Of a DNA stretch of 64,000 nucleotides, positions 26,560-35,455 are shown in pieces (position 1 is the stretch's first letter; every line of letters begins with the position of its first letter). The notes under the pieces are model-generated. The model was not told where the DNA came from, made no database searches, and saw nothing but the letters and a program-made list of their open reading frames with translations. Source of the stretch: Phycisphaerae bacterium (GTDB lineage Bacteria > Planctomycetota > Phycisphaerae > UBA1845 > PWPN01); NCBI GenBank assembly GCA_018003015.1, contig JAGNEZ010000017.1, positions 1 through 64,000 on the forward strand, in the 5' to 3' direction. A program made the translations under genes and the position numbers.

Positions 26560-27708
26560 TCAGGCGCCTCCCGATTTCGGGCCGCGTTCGAGTTCGAGGC
26601 AGGCTCTTTCGACGGTGAGGTGTTCGAGTTCCGTCGGATCGGGTTCGGCCCCGACGCCGGGGACATCGGGCAGGGTGACCTGGGACGGGCCCGAGAGCAC
26701 GATCTCCGGGCGAGCCATGTCTTTCCGGAAGAACCGACTGCTGGGGAAGATGTCGGAGGGATACCGGATGTTGGGCAGCGAGGCCATGGCCATGCAGTGG
26801 CGTGCCCCAAGGGCGGACTCGAGCATGCCGCCGACCCAGCAAGGGACACCCGCCTGCAGGCAGAGGTCTTGGATTCTCAGTGCTGGGGTGAGCCCGCCGA
26901 CGCGACAGGGCTTGATGTTGACCCACCGGCAGGCGCCGATCTCGATTGCCTGGCGGACCCGGTGCGGCGAGGTGATGCTCTCGTCCAGACAGATCGGCGT
27001 CTCGATCTGCTTCTGCAGGGTCGCATGGTCCACGAGATCGTCGTGCATGAGCGGCTGTTCGATCATCGCGAGGTGGAAACGATCGAGCCGCCGGAACATA
27101 TCTACGTCCTTGAGCGAGTATCCGCTGTTGCAGTCGATATGGAAGACCGTCTTGGGGAACGTCCGGCGGACGGCATCCACCATGTGCAGATCCCAGCCGG
27201 GCGCGTATTTCAGCTTGACTCGCTTGAAGCCCGCCTTGACGGCTTCGTCGATCATGGCCAGCAGGGCGTTGATCGTTTCCATGGCTCCGAAGTCGGCGCC
27301 GACATCGACGGCTCCGCCCCGCCCGCCGATGGCCTGCCAGAGCGGCCGTGCGGTCAGGCGGGCGTGCAGATCCCACCAGGCCATGTCCAGGGCGGCCTTG
27401 GCAAAGAAGTTGCCCTTAAAGCACGAAAGCAGTTCCTGGAGGGTTTCACCGGTATCGATCTCCCGGCCGAGCAGAACCGGAGCCAGGACCTCGCGAACGG
27501 TCAGGAACACGCCCGCGGAGTACTCCGGACCGTAGGTCGGGAATCGGAACGGCTGCGACTCCCCCCAGCCGTAGCTGCCGCCGGAAACCAGCTTCACGAC
27601 CACGGAACCGACCGCGTCATCACTGCCGTAGGCAGTGCGGAACGGGTAGACCAAAGGCATCTTCAGCCGGTAGATCTTGATCGCGTCTATCGTGGGCACG
27701 ACCGGCAT
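26560..27708 (-). CDS. menC: Enolase-superfamily enzyme, o-succinylbenzoate synthase / N-acylamino-acid racemase type
   Basis: The product is 382 aa with the muconate-lactonizing-enzyme layout. The N-terminal capping domain is IDAIKIYRLKMPLVYPFRTA. The barrel contains the KxK catalytic pair (RVKLKYAPG), metal ligands in HIDCNSGYS, MIEQPL and CLDESI, a second Lys in NIKPCRVGG, and GGMLESALGARHCMAMASLP, which is characteristic of the MenC/N-acylamino-acid-racemase group. It either makes o-succinylbenzoate for menaquinone or racemises N-acyl amino acids; sequence alone does not separate the two. No other men gene is in the window, which leaves the racemase or epimerase role open. There is no signal peptide, so it is cytoplasmic. 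It lies downstream of a decayed beta-helix gene and a GH116 gene on the same strand. Confidence 0.82.
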   Translation of the reverse strand: MPVVPTIDAIKIYRLKMPLVYPFRTAYGSDDAVGSVVVKLVSGGSYGWGESQPFRFPTYGPEYSAGVFLTVREVLAPVLLGREIDTGETLQELLSCFKGNFFAKAALDMAWWDLHARLTARPLWQAIGGRGGAVDVGADFGAMETINALLAMIDEAVKAGFKRVKLKYAPGWDLHMVDAVRRTFPKTVFHIDCNSGYSLKDVDMFRRLDRFHLAMIEQPLMHDDLVDHATLQKQIETPICLDESITSPHRVRQAIEIGACRWVNIKPCRVGGLTPALRIQDLCLQAGVPCWVGGMLESALGARHCMAMASLPNIRYPSDIFPSSRFFRKDMARPEIVLSGPSQVTLPDVPGVGAEPDPTELEHLTVERACLELERGPKSGGA

Positions 27709-27750
27709 ACGCTATCCTTCCCGCGGCAAGGCAACGAGTTACGAGAATCC

Positions 27751-28388
27751 TCACTCGCGATCCACAGGTCCGTGTTCCGGCTGGGGGATCGCCTTCCGTC
27801 CCGCGGCGCTGACGTCGATGGCATGGATCCCTCGCTTCAGGGCCGGCGAGTCCTTCGCGAAAGTGACCTTGCCCTTCTCGTACTCGGTCAGCATCGGGTC
27901 CGCGAGGAGCCAGCTGTCGCCCGATTCGACCTTCAGTTCGCCGGTCGTCTGATAGTCCTTCATGGTTTCCATTTTCACGTCGCCCTCGGCGCTGAACAGG
28001 ACGTTGTGCTTGGCCGTGGTGATCGCGCCGACGTTGGTGACGGTCAGGTCCTCCAGCCGGCAGTTCTCGGCCATGTGGAGGGCGGCGGCGCCCTGGAAAG
28101 CGCCGGCCCGAAGCCACCGGCCACCAGCGGCGTGTTGGTGATCGACAGGGTCAGTCCGCGGAGGGTGATGTCTCTGGCCGGTGCGTCCGGGCGGCCGTTG
28201 ACTTGGATGATCGACTCCATGGCCGGGGCCATGACCTCCGCGTGATGCATGTCCTCGCCGGGCAAAGAGCCTATCTCACTTGGGAGTGTGGGACAGGCTT
28301 CCACTCTGTTCCATGACCGGCAAGATGCCGGTCCTACACCGCGCGGGATAGGCTCTGTGGCATCGTGGACCTCCAGAGGGGCGCTCAC
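27751..28388 (-). pseudogene. Decayed right-handed beta-helix protein gene
   Basis: Two frames on the minus strand together encode pieces of a planctomycete parallel beta-helix protein. The upstream frame holds PGEDMHHAEVMAPAMESIIQ and ARDITLRGLTLSITNTPLV. The reading then continues, after an apparent loss of one base near 28105, as AFQGAAALHMAENCRLEDLT and closes with SPALKRGIHAIDVSAAG before the stop at 27751. The N-terminal region is absent, replaced by a palindromic element at 28266-28356, and the middle of the helix seems deleted, since the protein jumps from an early rung to its terminal segment within a few residues. The GTG at 28388 overlaps the stop of the GH116 gene, so it was probably once the next gene of that operon. 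Confidence 0.7.
28266..28356. mobile_element. MITE-/REPIN-like palindromic element
   Basis: A 91-bp element has perfect 10-bp ends AGAGCCTATC (28266-28275) and GATAGGCTCT (28347-28356). Inside are two hairpins: TGGGACAG/CTGTTCCA (28289-28296 with 28306-28313, one G-T pair) and GACCGGCA/TGCCGGTC around AGA (28315-28333). This three-stem layout is typical of small non-autonomous palindromic elements. It lies within a decayed gene. No transposase is nearby. Copy number in the genome is unknown. Confidence 0.6.
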
Positions 28389-31300
28389 GCCTGACGCAGG
28401 GTGACCTCGATCGCCGAGCCTTCGGTGACGGCCAGTTCATGCTCGAGAACGAGCCGCACATCCGTTTCGGTCTGCTGAACTTCGGCGGCAATCGCTTGAC
28501 CGGCGGCGGTCACGGTAGCCTTGACCGGGGCCTTGTCCGGTACGGCGAAGACCAGCTCGCTGACCTTCAATCGCCCGTGGCGAACCTCGATGCGGGCGGT
28601 CTGCTCCTTGTCCTTGCGCTGCTGCATGAACAGGCCCCAGCCTTCGGGGGCGGTGTAGAACGAACGATGGTCCTCCGGCTGCCACCTGGGCTTGAAGCCG
28701 AGGATGCCCTTCGGCCCTTCGAGCACGAGTCCCTGGCTGGCGATGAGGAGCGACCACGAGCTCATCGCCCGGGCGTAGAATTTGCCGCATTCCAGCTCGT
28801 TGTAAGGATTACCGCCCGGGCCCGAGTTGAGGCCGTCACGGCGCCGGCCGTCATAGCGGCTTCGTGCCATGCGCACGATCTTCCTCGCGTCGTCGATCAA
28901 GCCCTCGTAGACCATCGCCCCGGCGGCGGCGTACTCGATACCGGTCCAGACCTCGTCCGCGTAGAGAATGAACGGGTCAGGCCGCCCGCCTTTGGGCCAG
29001 GTGCAGATGATCAGCCCGCCCTCGTCATCGGGCACGTACCGTCGCGGGATCTGCTTGAAGCCTTCGAGCTTCTCGCGGAAGTTGTACTTGGCGACCGCGG
29101 CAAGGGCGCTCTTGACCCGATCGACCGGGAACAGGTAACCCAACCCAAGCATGTGGGCCCACCACTGGCCGAGGAGCTGATCGGCGTGGCAGCCGGTGTT
29201 GTAGTCGTGGGCCGGCTTGGCTTCAGGGGTCTGGATGTAGTATTCGCCGTTCCAGAGCTTCTCGTTCTGGGTCTTCATTCCCGCTTCGCGCACCAGTCGC
29301 CAGCGCTCGGCGCTTGCGGTGTCGTTCATGATCAAAGCCAGTTTCTCGCCGGCGGCCAGTGCGCCCAGATACTGCGAGCCGATGAACGTGTTCTCGCCGG
29401 AGACGGCCGTATCGTAGGTGTTCCACTGGTGCCCGTGGGGCGTGCCTTCCTTGTTCTTGTCGATAGCCTGAACGATCCAGTCCACGGCCTTCTTGACGCC
29501 CGGCCAGACCTGATCGAGGAACTTCCTGTCCGGGCTGAGCTGGTACTCGCGCAGGGCGGCCTCGATGCAGGCGCAGTGCCCGTCGATGAAGGCGTCGTGC
29601 GGCCCGTGCTCGCGGTGCGACGTCTGCCCGTTGGCATGCAGGAAGGTGACGAAATTGGAGACCCGCATGTTCTGCCCGACGGCTGGGAAGAGCCGGGCGT
29701 GGGTCTGGGCGTAGTTCCAGACGTGCGTGCAGTTGAGCGGGCAGCAGCCGTAGCTGCCCTCGAACCCGCCGAAGTAGCCGTCCTCTGACCAGAAGCAGGT
29801 CGGGCCGCGGAGGATGGCGACCTGCGAGGTCATAGCATCGATGAACTCCTCGGGCAGGTTGGACTGGTAAACGGTCTGGTGATAGAGCCGGGTTCGCTCC
29901 CAGAGTGCGTCGAGGTTCGTGGCCAGGTAACCGGCGACAGCGGAGGCGTCGGCCCAGCGCCGGGTGTAGAGGTTTCCCGCATGCTGGAAGCGCCGCACAT
30001 TGGGGAAGTGCCAGGTGATGGCGAAGGTTACCGTGCGGGACTCGCCGGCCTGGAGTGTGAAGGGGACCCCGAGCGCGGCGTTGATCGTCTCGCCGGCCTT
30101 GCTCACGGCCTCCTTGTCGGCGACCTTTGCCGGGTTCCCCATGAATGTGGTCAGTTCTTCCCCGTACCTCCAGGCGGGAAGTGCGGCCGCAGTGGGGTCG
30201 AAGGCCGTCAGGGCCATGGTTCCCCAGCCGGTGTCACCGGGCACCATCCGCTCACCGGCCTTGAGCGGTTCGGGACGTGCGGCGGCCAGGAGGGCGCTGC
30301 CGAAGCTCCAGGGCAGCCGCGGGGCCAGTGCCAGAATGATGCGTCCCTTGCCGAGCGGTCCTTCAATGACCAGGGGATCGCCGCCCGGCGTCGTTGTCAG
30401 GACGCGATATCCCCGCTCGACGGTGCAACCGCCCAGGCGGGTGTAGCCCGAGACTCTCCATTCAGCGGCGGGGGCCTGGAGCGTGTCGGGGGCGTCCCTG
30501 GTCGGGACCGCGCCGGTACCGGCCGCCAGCGTTGCGTCCTCGGCGCCCTTGAAGGTCACGCCGATGGCCTTGGCGACGACGGCTGCGGCGCTGGCCTCGC
30601 TCAGCAGGGCTTCCGGCGGGACGTCGGAGAAGATGATCCGGTCCACGTTGATGTGGCCCCAGGCATCGGACCGGCGATCGACGACCTCGATCACGGCCTC
30701 TTTGCCCTTGAGATCGCCCACATCCCAGCCCGCGGCATCGAGGGTCTCGTCGTTCTTGCCGGTGGCGGTGCGAACCACTTTCTTGTCCACCAGCAGGTTG
30801 ATGCAGGTTTCTTTGGGGTGGTGCCCACCGCCGATCAGGAAGCCGATGTAGCGGCGTTCGATCTTAAAGGGCTTGGAGGTGGCCGTGCCCTGGGTGGCAT
30901 CGCCGCCGAGGTAGGTATTGATCAATCGCTTGCCGGTGAAGCCGCTCACCCGCTGCTGGTTCGCTTCGGTGCCGCGGGAGGGTGCGCTGCCGAAGGCGGC
31001 GCCGTTGACCGTCCAGCCCTCGTAGGTGTCCTTCTCGAAGTCCTCGAAGACCGTCGCGACGGAGGCGAAATCGCTGGCGGCGGCGCGGAGCTTGGCCAGG
31101 TTGTCGAAGAAATCGCTGGACACGCCGTCGACCAGGACAATGCCACCGTCGGACGCGATCCGGGCGATCGGCTCGGTGATCTGTCGAGTGAGGCTCGAAG
31201 CCCCGGTCAGCCAGAGCATCTCCTGGCCTGCGACCTCGAGGCCCTTGGCGTCGCGGACCTTGACCGGGCCGGACGCGACCGGATCGGCCGACTTGTCCAT

Positions 31301-32056
31301 GGCCACGCTCACCAGGCCCCGATCGCGGACCACGCGGTTGCGATTGCCGCCGTATTTCCCGTACTTGACGCCCCGAATGCCGCCGTCCCCACCGCCGCCG
31401 ACGGCGTTCTGCATGGCGGCGAAGAAGGCCGTTTCGACCGCGTCTTGGCCGGTGTTCTTGGCGATCAGTCGGAAGATGGCGCAGGGGATCGATGAGTTGG
31501 CGGCGTCCAGGGGGATCATCGGATTGGCCGCTTCGAGCAGGACCTCGATGGGCAGAGCCCGATCGCGGAAGGTCAGCCGGGCAATCGGGTAGCCGCCCTC
31601 GTACTCCAGGGATTCGACCGGCTTGAGCGAGCCGTCCTCGGTGGTCTGGAGTACGCGGGTGATGACCTTGCCGTCCTTGCCGCGAGCTCGAACCGCGAAG
31701 AAGCTGTCCGGAATGCGATGCTCGGTGAAGTTGTTGAAGATCTGCCAGACGCCCAGCTCACCCTGTCCGTTCAACCAGATGCTGCCGGTGCCGATGCCGC
31801 CGATCGGCATGGCGACCGCCTCGAGATTCTTCCCCTTGTAGACCCGCGCCGGGGTCAGCGGATACGTGCGCGAGCCGGTGAGCTTGGCCGGCAGGGCAAG
31901 CGACTTCTCCATGAGGTTCTCGGCTCGCGTGTACTCCTCGGCCACGGCCAGGGCCGCGACGCCCGCGGTGAGCTTCTCCATGAACTCGCGGCGGCTCATT
32001 TCGGTCGACATCGGCGCTCGGCAACGCCCACCACAGCATCGGCCTTGTCCGGACAT
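28385..32056 (-). CDS. Large GH116-type glycosidase with inserted beta-sandwich domain
   Basis: The product is 1223 aa from ATG 32056 (GAGAGGAG upstream). A Cys-rich leader (MSGQGRCCGGRCRAP) precedes a Tat-like motif SRREFMEKLTAGVAALAV. The GH116 N-domain (AVAMPIGGIGTGSIWLNGQG) is interrupted at about residues 335-482 by a segment starting EDFEKDTYEGWTVNGAAFGS with YIGFLIGGGHHP and DAWGHINVDRIIFSD. That segment is the carbohydrate-binding-like module often seen beside GH32 levanase-type domains. The catalytic (alpha/alpha)6 part follows, with NCTHVWNYAQTHARLFP, HQWNTYDTAVSGEN and YNTGCHADQLLGQWWAHML; the Asp of the last motif is the expected acid/base. NTYD is followed by TAVSGEN instead of the IEFWGPD of the 14-kb paralogue, so this branch may use a different substrate. 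It is much longer than usual members (about 800-900 aa). Confidence 0.85.
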   Translation of the reverse strand: MSGQGRCCGGRCRAPMSTEMSRREFMEKLTAGVAALAVAEEYTRAENLMEKSLALPAKLTGSRTYPLTPARVYKGKNLEAVAMPIGGIGTGSIWLNGQGELGVWQIFNNFTEHRIPDSFFAVRARGKDGKVITRVLQTTEDGSLKPVESLEYEGGYPIARLTFRDRALPIEVLLEAANPMIPLDAANSSIPCAIFRLIAKNTGQDAVETAFFAAMQNAVGGGGDGGIRGVKYGKYGGNRNRVVRDRGLVSVAMDKSADPVASGPVKVRDAKGLEVAGQEMLWLTGASSLTRQITEPIARIASDGGIVLVDGVSSDFFDNLAKLRAAASDFASVATVFEDFEKDTYEGWTVNGAAFGSAPSRGTEANQQRVSGFTGKRLINTYLGGDATQGTATSKPFKIERRYIGFLIGGGHHPKETCINLLVDKKVVRTATGKNDETLDAAGWDVGDLKGKEAVIEVVDRRSDAWGHINVDRIIFSDVPPEALLSEASAAAVVAKAIGVTFKGAEDATLAAGTGAVPTRDAPDTLQAPAAEWRVSGYTRLGGCTVERGYRVLTTTPGGDPLVIEGPLGKGRIILALAPRLPWSFGSALLAAARPEPLKAGERMVPGDTGWGTMALTAFDPTAAALPAWRYGEELTTFMGNPAKVADKEAVSKAGETINAALGVPFTLQAGESRTVTFAITWHFPNVRRFQHAGNLYTRRWADASAVAGYLATNLDALWERTRLYHQTVYQSNLPEEFIDAMTSQVAILRGPTCFWSEDGYFGGFEGSYGCCPLNCTHVWNYAQTHARLFPAVGQNMRVSNFVTFLHANGQTSHREHGPHDAFIDGHCACIEAALREYQLSPDRKFLDQVWPGVKKAVDWIVQAIDKNKEGTPHGHQWNTYDTAVSGENTFIGSQYLGALAAGEKLALIMNDTASAERWRLVREAGMKTQNEKLWNGEYYIQTPEAKPAHDYNTGCHADQLLGQWWAHMLGLGYLFPVDRVKSALAAVAKYNFREKLEGFKQIPRRYVPDDEGGLIICTWPKGGRPDPFILYADEVWTGIEYAAAGAMVYEGLIDDARKIVRMARSRYDGRRRDGLNSGPGGNPYNELECGKFYARAMSSWSLLIASQGLVLEGPKGILGFKPRWQPEDHRSFYTAPEGWGLFMQQRKDKEQTARIEVRHGRLKVSELVFAVPDKAPVKATVTAAGQAIAAEVQQTETDVRLVLEHELAVTEGSAIEVTLRQA

Positions 32057-32302
32057 GATTCGCTCCTCTCGAACGGTACGACGGTTCCACACCAACGCGG
32101 CCACTTTACCTTGGCGTATTTCCCCGATCAAGGTACTGAAATGCGACAGTCCCTGGGGGTCCTGCCTCCGCGCTCCGCCCCGGCGGCCTCGCCCGCCGGG
32201 CATGGAGGCCGCAGCATGGGCCCTCGAGAACCCGGGGGTGGGGTTCAGGTCGCGGGCTGTTCCCGATGGCATCTCGGTTGGGCGCCATGCCGCTTCCGCC
32301 GC

Positions 32303-33655
32303 CTAGGCCTTATCCGCCGGATGCACCCACGGCTTCCGATACGGCCGCTTGAGCAAGCCGTTCGCCTCGTCGTCACCCACGACCTTGCCGGCCTTGGCAT
32401 CCCAGGTCAGCGGGCGGCCGAGCTTCATGGACAGGTTGGCCAGGATGCAGGAGGCGGTCGAGATGTGGCCTTCCTCGATGTCGGCCACCGGCTTGCCGCG
32501 TGAGGCGATGGCCGCGAGGAAGTCCTTCATGTGCAGGCGTGTGGCCGGTGCCGCGTTGAGTTCGATGGCCTTTTCGTTGACGTCCTCGGGGTACTGGTCC
32601 TTTTCGAAGACGCAGTCCTTGTGGACCGACGGTTCGTTCTTTCCCTCCGGGTAGAAGTCGTAGCTCATGGTGCTGGCCTTGAGTGTACCCTTGTCGCCGT
32701 AGAGGAACAGCGCCCAGGGGTACTTCGGGTCGGTCGGATTGCCCCAGGTGCGATGCGTCCAGGCGCAGGTCAGGCCGTCGTACTCGAAGGTGGCCGTCTG
32801 GGTGTCGGCGATGTTGGACTTGCCTTCCTTCTGGACCAGGATCCCGCCGGTCGAGGTGATTCGCTTCGGCCAGGCCAGGCCCAGCATCCAGCGGACGGTA
32901 TCGTACATGTGCACGCACATGTCGCCGGTGATGCCGTTGCTGTACTCGGTGAACGTCCGCCACCAGCGTACGTGGGGGATGCCGTCGTACGGCCGGAGTG
33001 GTGCCGGGCCGGTCCACATCTCGTAATCGAGGTGGTCGGGAACCGGCTGGACCGGCGGGTTGCCATTGGCCCGCATGTGGTAATAGCAGCACATCTCCAC
33101 GTGGCCGATCTTGCCCAGCAGGCCGGCCTCGACCACGTTCTTCTTGGCGTCGATCAAGTGGGGGGTGCTCTTGCGTTGCGTGCCGACTTGGACCACGCGC
33201 CGGGTGCGGCGGGCGGCGGCCACCATAGCGGCGCCTTCGGCCACGTCCACGCTGATTGGTTTCTGCACGTACACGTCTGCCCCGGCCTCGACGGCCGCGA
33301 TCATGGCCAGGGCGTGCCAGTGGTCGGGTGTGGCGATCAAGACGATATCGAGGTCCTTCTCCTTGAGCATCTCACGATAGTCACCGTAGGCTCGGGGTTT
33401 CTTCTTCGAGATCTGGCGCGTGGCGACCATCTCGGCCGCCTCATCGACCTGTTTCTTGTCCACGTCGCACAGGGAGACAATGTTGACCGGAGAGACCTGG
33501 ATGAGGCGGAACAGGTCGGACTTGCCATACCAGCCGGTGCCGATGAGCCCGACGCGAAGCCCCGCCTTCGGCTCCGCGCCCTGGACGAAGGAACCGCTGA
33601 ATGCACTGACCGCCGACGCGGCCGCACTCGTCCTCAGGAAATCGCGACGATTCAT
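32303..33655 (-). CDS. Tat-exported Gfo/Idh/MocA-family oxidoreductase
   Basis: The product is 450 aa, start behind GGAGGATCACC. It has a Tat signal (MNRRDFLRTSAAASAVSAFS), a Rossmann motif (LRVGLIGTGWYGKSDLFRL, NIVSLCDVD), LIATPDHWHALAMIAAVEAG and the family motif ADVYVQKPISVDVAEG. The C-terminal substrate domain contains GITGDMCVHMYDTVRWMLGL. It shares overall plan but only modest sequence with the homologue at 6886. It is divergent from the sulfatase gene (225 bp apart), and both may belong to polysaccharide breakdown. It probably acts on a sugar or cyclitol in the periplasm; the substrate is unknown. Confidence 0.9.
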   Translation of the reverse strand: MNRRDFLRTSAAASAVSAFSGSFVQGAEPKAGLRVGLIGTGWYGKSDLFRLIQVSPVNIVSLCDVDKKQVDEAAEMVATRQISKKKPRAYGDYREMLKEKDLDIVLIATPDHWHALAMIAAVEAGADVYVQKPISVDVAEGAAMVAAARRTRRVVQVGTQRKSTPHLIDAKKNVVEAGLLGKIGHVEMCCYYHMRANGNPPVQPVPDHLDYEMWTGPAPLRPYDGIPHVRWWRTFTEYSNGITGDMCVHMYDTVRWMLGLAWPKRITSTGGILVQKEGKSNIADTQTATFEYDGLTCAWTHRTWGNPTDPKYPWALFLYGDKGTLKASTMSYDFYPEGKNEPSVHKDCVFEKDQYPEDVNEKAIELNAAPATRLHMKDFLAAIASRGKPVADIEEGHISTASCILANLSMKLGRPLTWDAKAGKVVGDDEANGLLKRPYRKPWVHPADKA

Positions 33656-33880
33656 GGTGATCCTCCGGTCAAAAAGATACGGGAGGCAGAATAACGTGCG
33701 TTTTCCGGCTTGGCCAGCGGAACTGGCTCGTGAGCTTCGCGGCCCGTCCTGCGGATCAGGACGCTGGTGCTTGGGGAGCGGCTTTCGTTTCCCACCGGCC
33801 TCGTTTCTCGGTCTCCGGCTTTGGGCTCGGAGCCGCCTGGATTATCATACCGCCAGGACAGAGGGAGGACGTGCGCACTC

Positions 33881-35401
33881 ATGAAATCGACTTGGCCTGC
33901 TCCGATCGTCTTGTTGAATCTGGTCACCTTCGCCGTTGCCGGGGCGGCGAGTCAGACGGAACGGGGTGCACAGGCGGGTGCGTCTCGGCTTCCGAAGCCC
34001 AATCTGATTTTTGTCCTGGCGGACCAGCTCCGGTACCAGTCCTGCGGCTTTGCCGGCGACTCGAGGGCCAGAACGCCCCACCTCGACAGGCTGGCCAGCC
34101 AGAGCGTTGTGTTCCGCAACGCCATCTCCGGCCATCCGGTCTGTGCGCCTTACCGGGCCTCACTGTTCACCGGCAAATACACGACGTCCACCGGGATGGT
34201 GATCAACGAATTGCGCATGAATCCCAACCACGAGTGCCTGGCCCATGTGCTGGCCCGGCACGGGTACGACACGGCCTACATTGGCAAGTGGCACTTGTGG
34301 GCCAACGAGCTGGGGAACCACTACGACCCCAAGAACTCGTTTACGCCGCCGGGGCCTTACCGGTTGGGTTTCGATGGGTTCTGGGCGGCCTACAACTTCC
34401 ACCACGAGTACTACAAGGCCTACTACCACACGAACAGCCTGGAGAAGATTCCGGTCAACGGCTATGAGCCTGATTTCCAGACGGAGATGGCCGCCGGCCT
34501 GATCGATCGCTTTGCCCGCTCGGAGAAACCCTTCGCTGTGTTCCTCTCCGTCGGCACGCCGCACGATCCCTGGGGGCAGGACAACGTGCCGCCCGAGTAC
34601 TACGCCATGTTCGCCGACGAGGGCGGTACTCCGCGGTTCGCGCTACCGCCGAACTACAAAACGGAAAACGACCCGTACGCTGACGACTGGGGGCGATACA
34701 GAGGGCCGGACGAGCGCCGGAGGATTCCAGCGATGATGCGCGGCTACTACGCCATGACCGCCAATCTCGACTGGAACCTCGGCCGGCTGCTCAAGGCGAT
34801 CGACGACGCCGGGATCCGGGACCGCACCATCCTGGTGTTCACTTCCGATCACGGCGAGATGATGGGCGCCCAGGGTCGGCGGGCCAAGAACATCTTCTAC
34901 GAAGAGGCGATCCGCGTGCCATTTCTCGTGCGCTGGCCGGGCAAGACACCGGCCGGCCAGTCGAGCGACGCCTGCCTGAACACGCCGGACATCATGCCGA
35001 CGCTTCTCGCGATGGCCGGCTTGCCCATTCCCGCCAAGGTCGAGGGCATGGACCTCAGCCACTGCGCGTTCGGCCGGTCGGGGCCCGAGCCTGAGGCGGC
35101 ATTCCTGCAGAACACCGGGGCGTGCGCGATCTGGCAGGATGGCTACGAGTGGCGAGCCCTCCGCGACAAGCGGTACACCTACGCCATTTATCGTAAGGAC
35201 CGCAAGGAACTGCTGTTCGACCATGTGGCCGATCCGTATCAGCTCCGGAACCTGGTCACCGACGCCGAGCAGGCCCCGACGCTGAATCGCTTCCGGGCCC
35301 TGCTGAAGAAACGGATGAGCGAGTTGGAGGACACCTTCGAGGCCAGCAGCTGGTACCGTGACCACTGGGTGAAGGACCGGATCATTCTTCGGGTGCGATA
35401 G
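33881..35401 (+). CDS. Secreted sulfatase (formylglycine type)
   Basis: The product is 506 aa from ATG 33881, which follows GAGGGAGGAC; a more upstream ATG at 33767 lacks this and would precede the signal peptide (IVLLNLVTFAVAGAAS). The metal-binding opening is NLIFVLADQLRYQSCGF, and the active-site consensus is C88-A-P-Y-R92 in PVCAPYRASLFTGKYTTS, where Cys is converted to formylglycine by an anaerobic-type or FGE maturase (not in the window). Further family signatures are AYIGKWHLW, TILVFTSDHGEMMGAQG and YEEAIRVPFLVRWPG. It hydrolyses a sulfate ester, plausibly on a sulfated glycan. Planctomycetes carry many paralogues, so the substrate cannot be assigned. Confidence 0.92.
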   Translation: MKSTWPAPIVLLNLVTFAVAGAASQTERGAQAGASRLPKPNLIFVLADQLRYQSCGFAGDSRARTPHLDRLASQSVVFRNAISGHPVCAPYRASLFTGKYTTSTGMVINELRMNPNHECLAHVLARHGYDTAYIGKWHLWANELGNHYDPKNSFTPPGPYRLGFDGFWAAYNFHHEYYKAYYHTNSLEKIPVNGYEPDFQTEMAAGLIDRFARSEKPFAVFLSVGTPHDPWGQDNVPPEYYAMFADEGGTPRFALPPNYKTENDPYADDWGRYRGPDERRRIPAMMRGYYAMTANLDWNLGRLLKAIDDAGIRDRTILVFTSDHGEMMGAQGRRAKNIFYEEAIRVPFLVRWPGKTPAGQSSDACLNTPDIMPTLLAMAGLPIPAKVEGMDLSHCAFGRSGPEPEAAFLQNTGACAIWQDGYEWRALRDKRYTYAIYRKDRKELLFDHVADPYQLRNLVTDAEQAPTLNRFRALLKKRMSELEDTFEASSWYRDHWVKDRIILRVR

Positions 35402-35455
35402 GCCCGGACGACAGATGGGAGTGGCTCGCCGGCGGTGAGGCCGTGCGTCGCCAGC

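Noticed and set aside
24934-28245. A 1103-codon plus-strand open frame
   Set aside because: It crosses the giant repeat protein, an intergenic region and the racemase gene on the opposite strand; no recognisable protein features.
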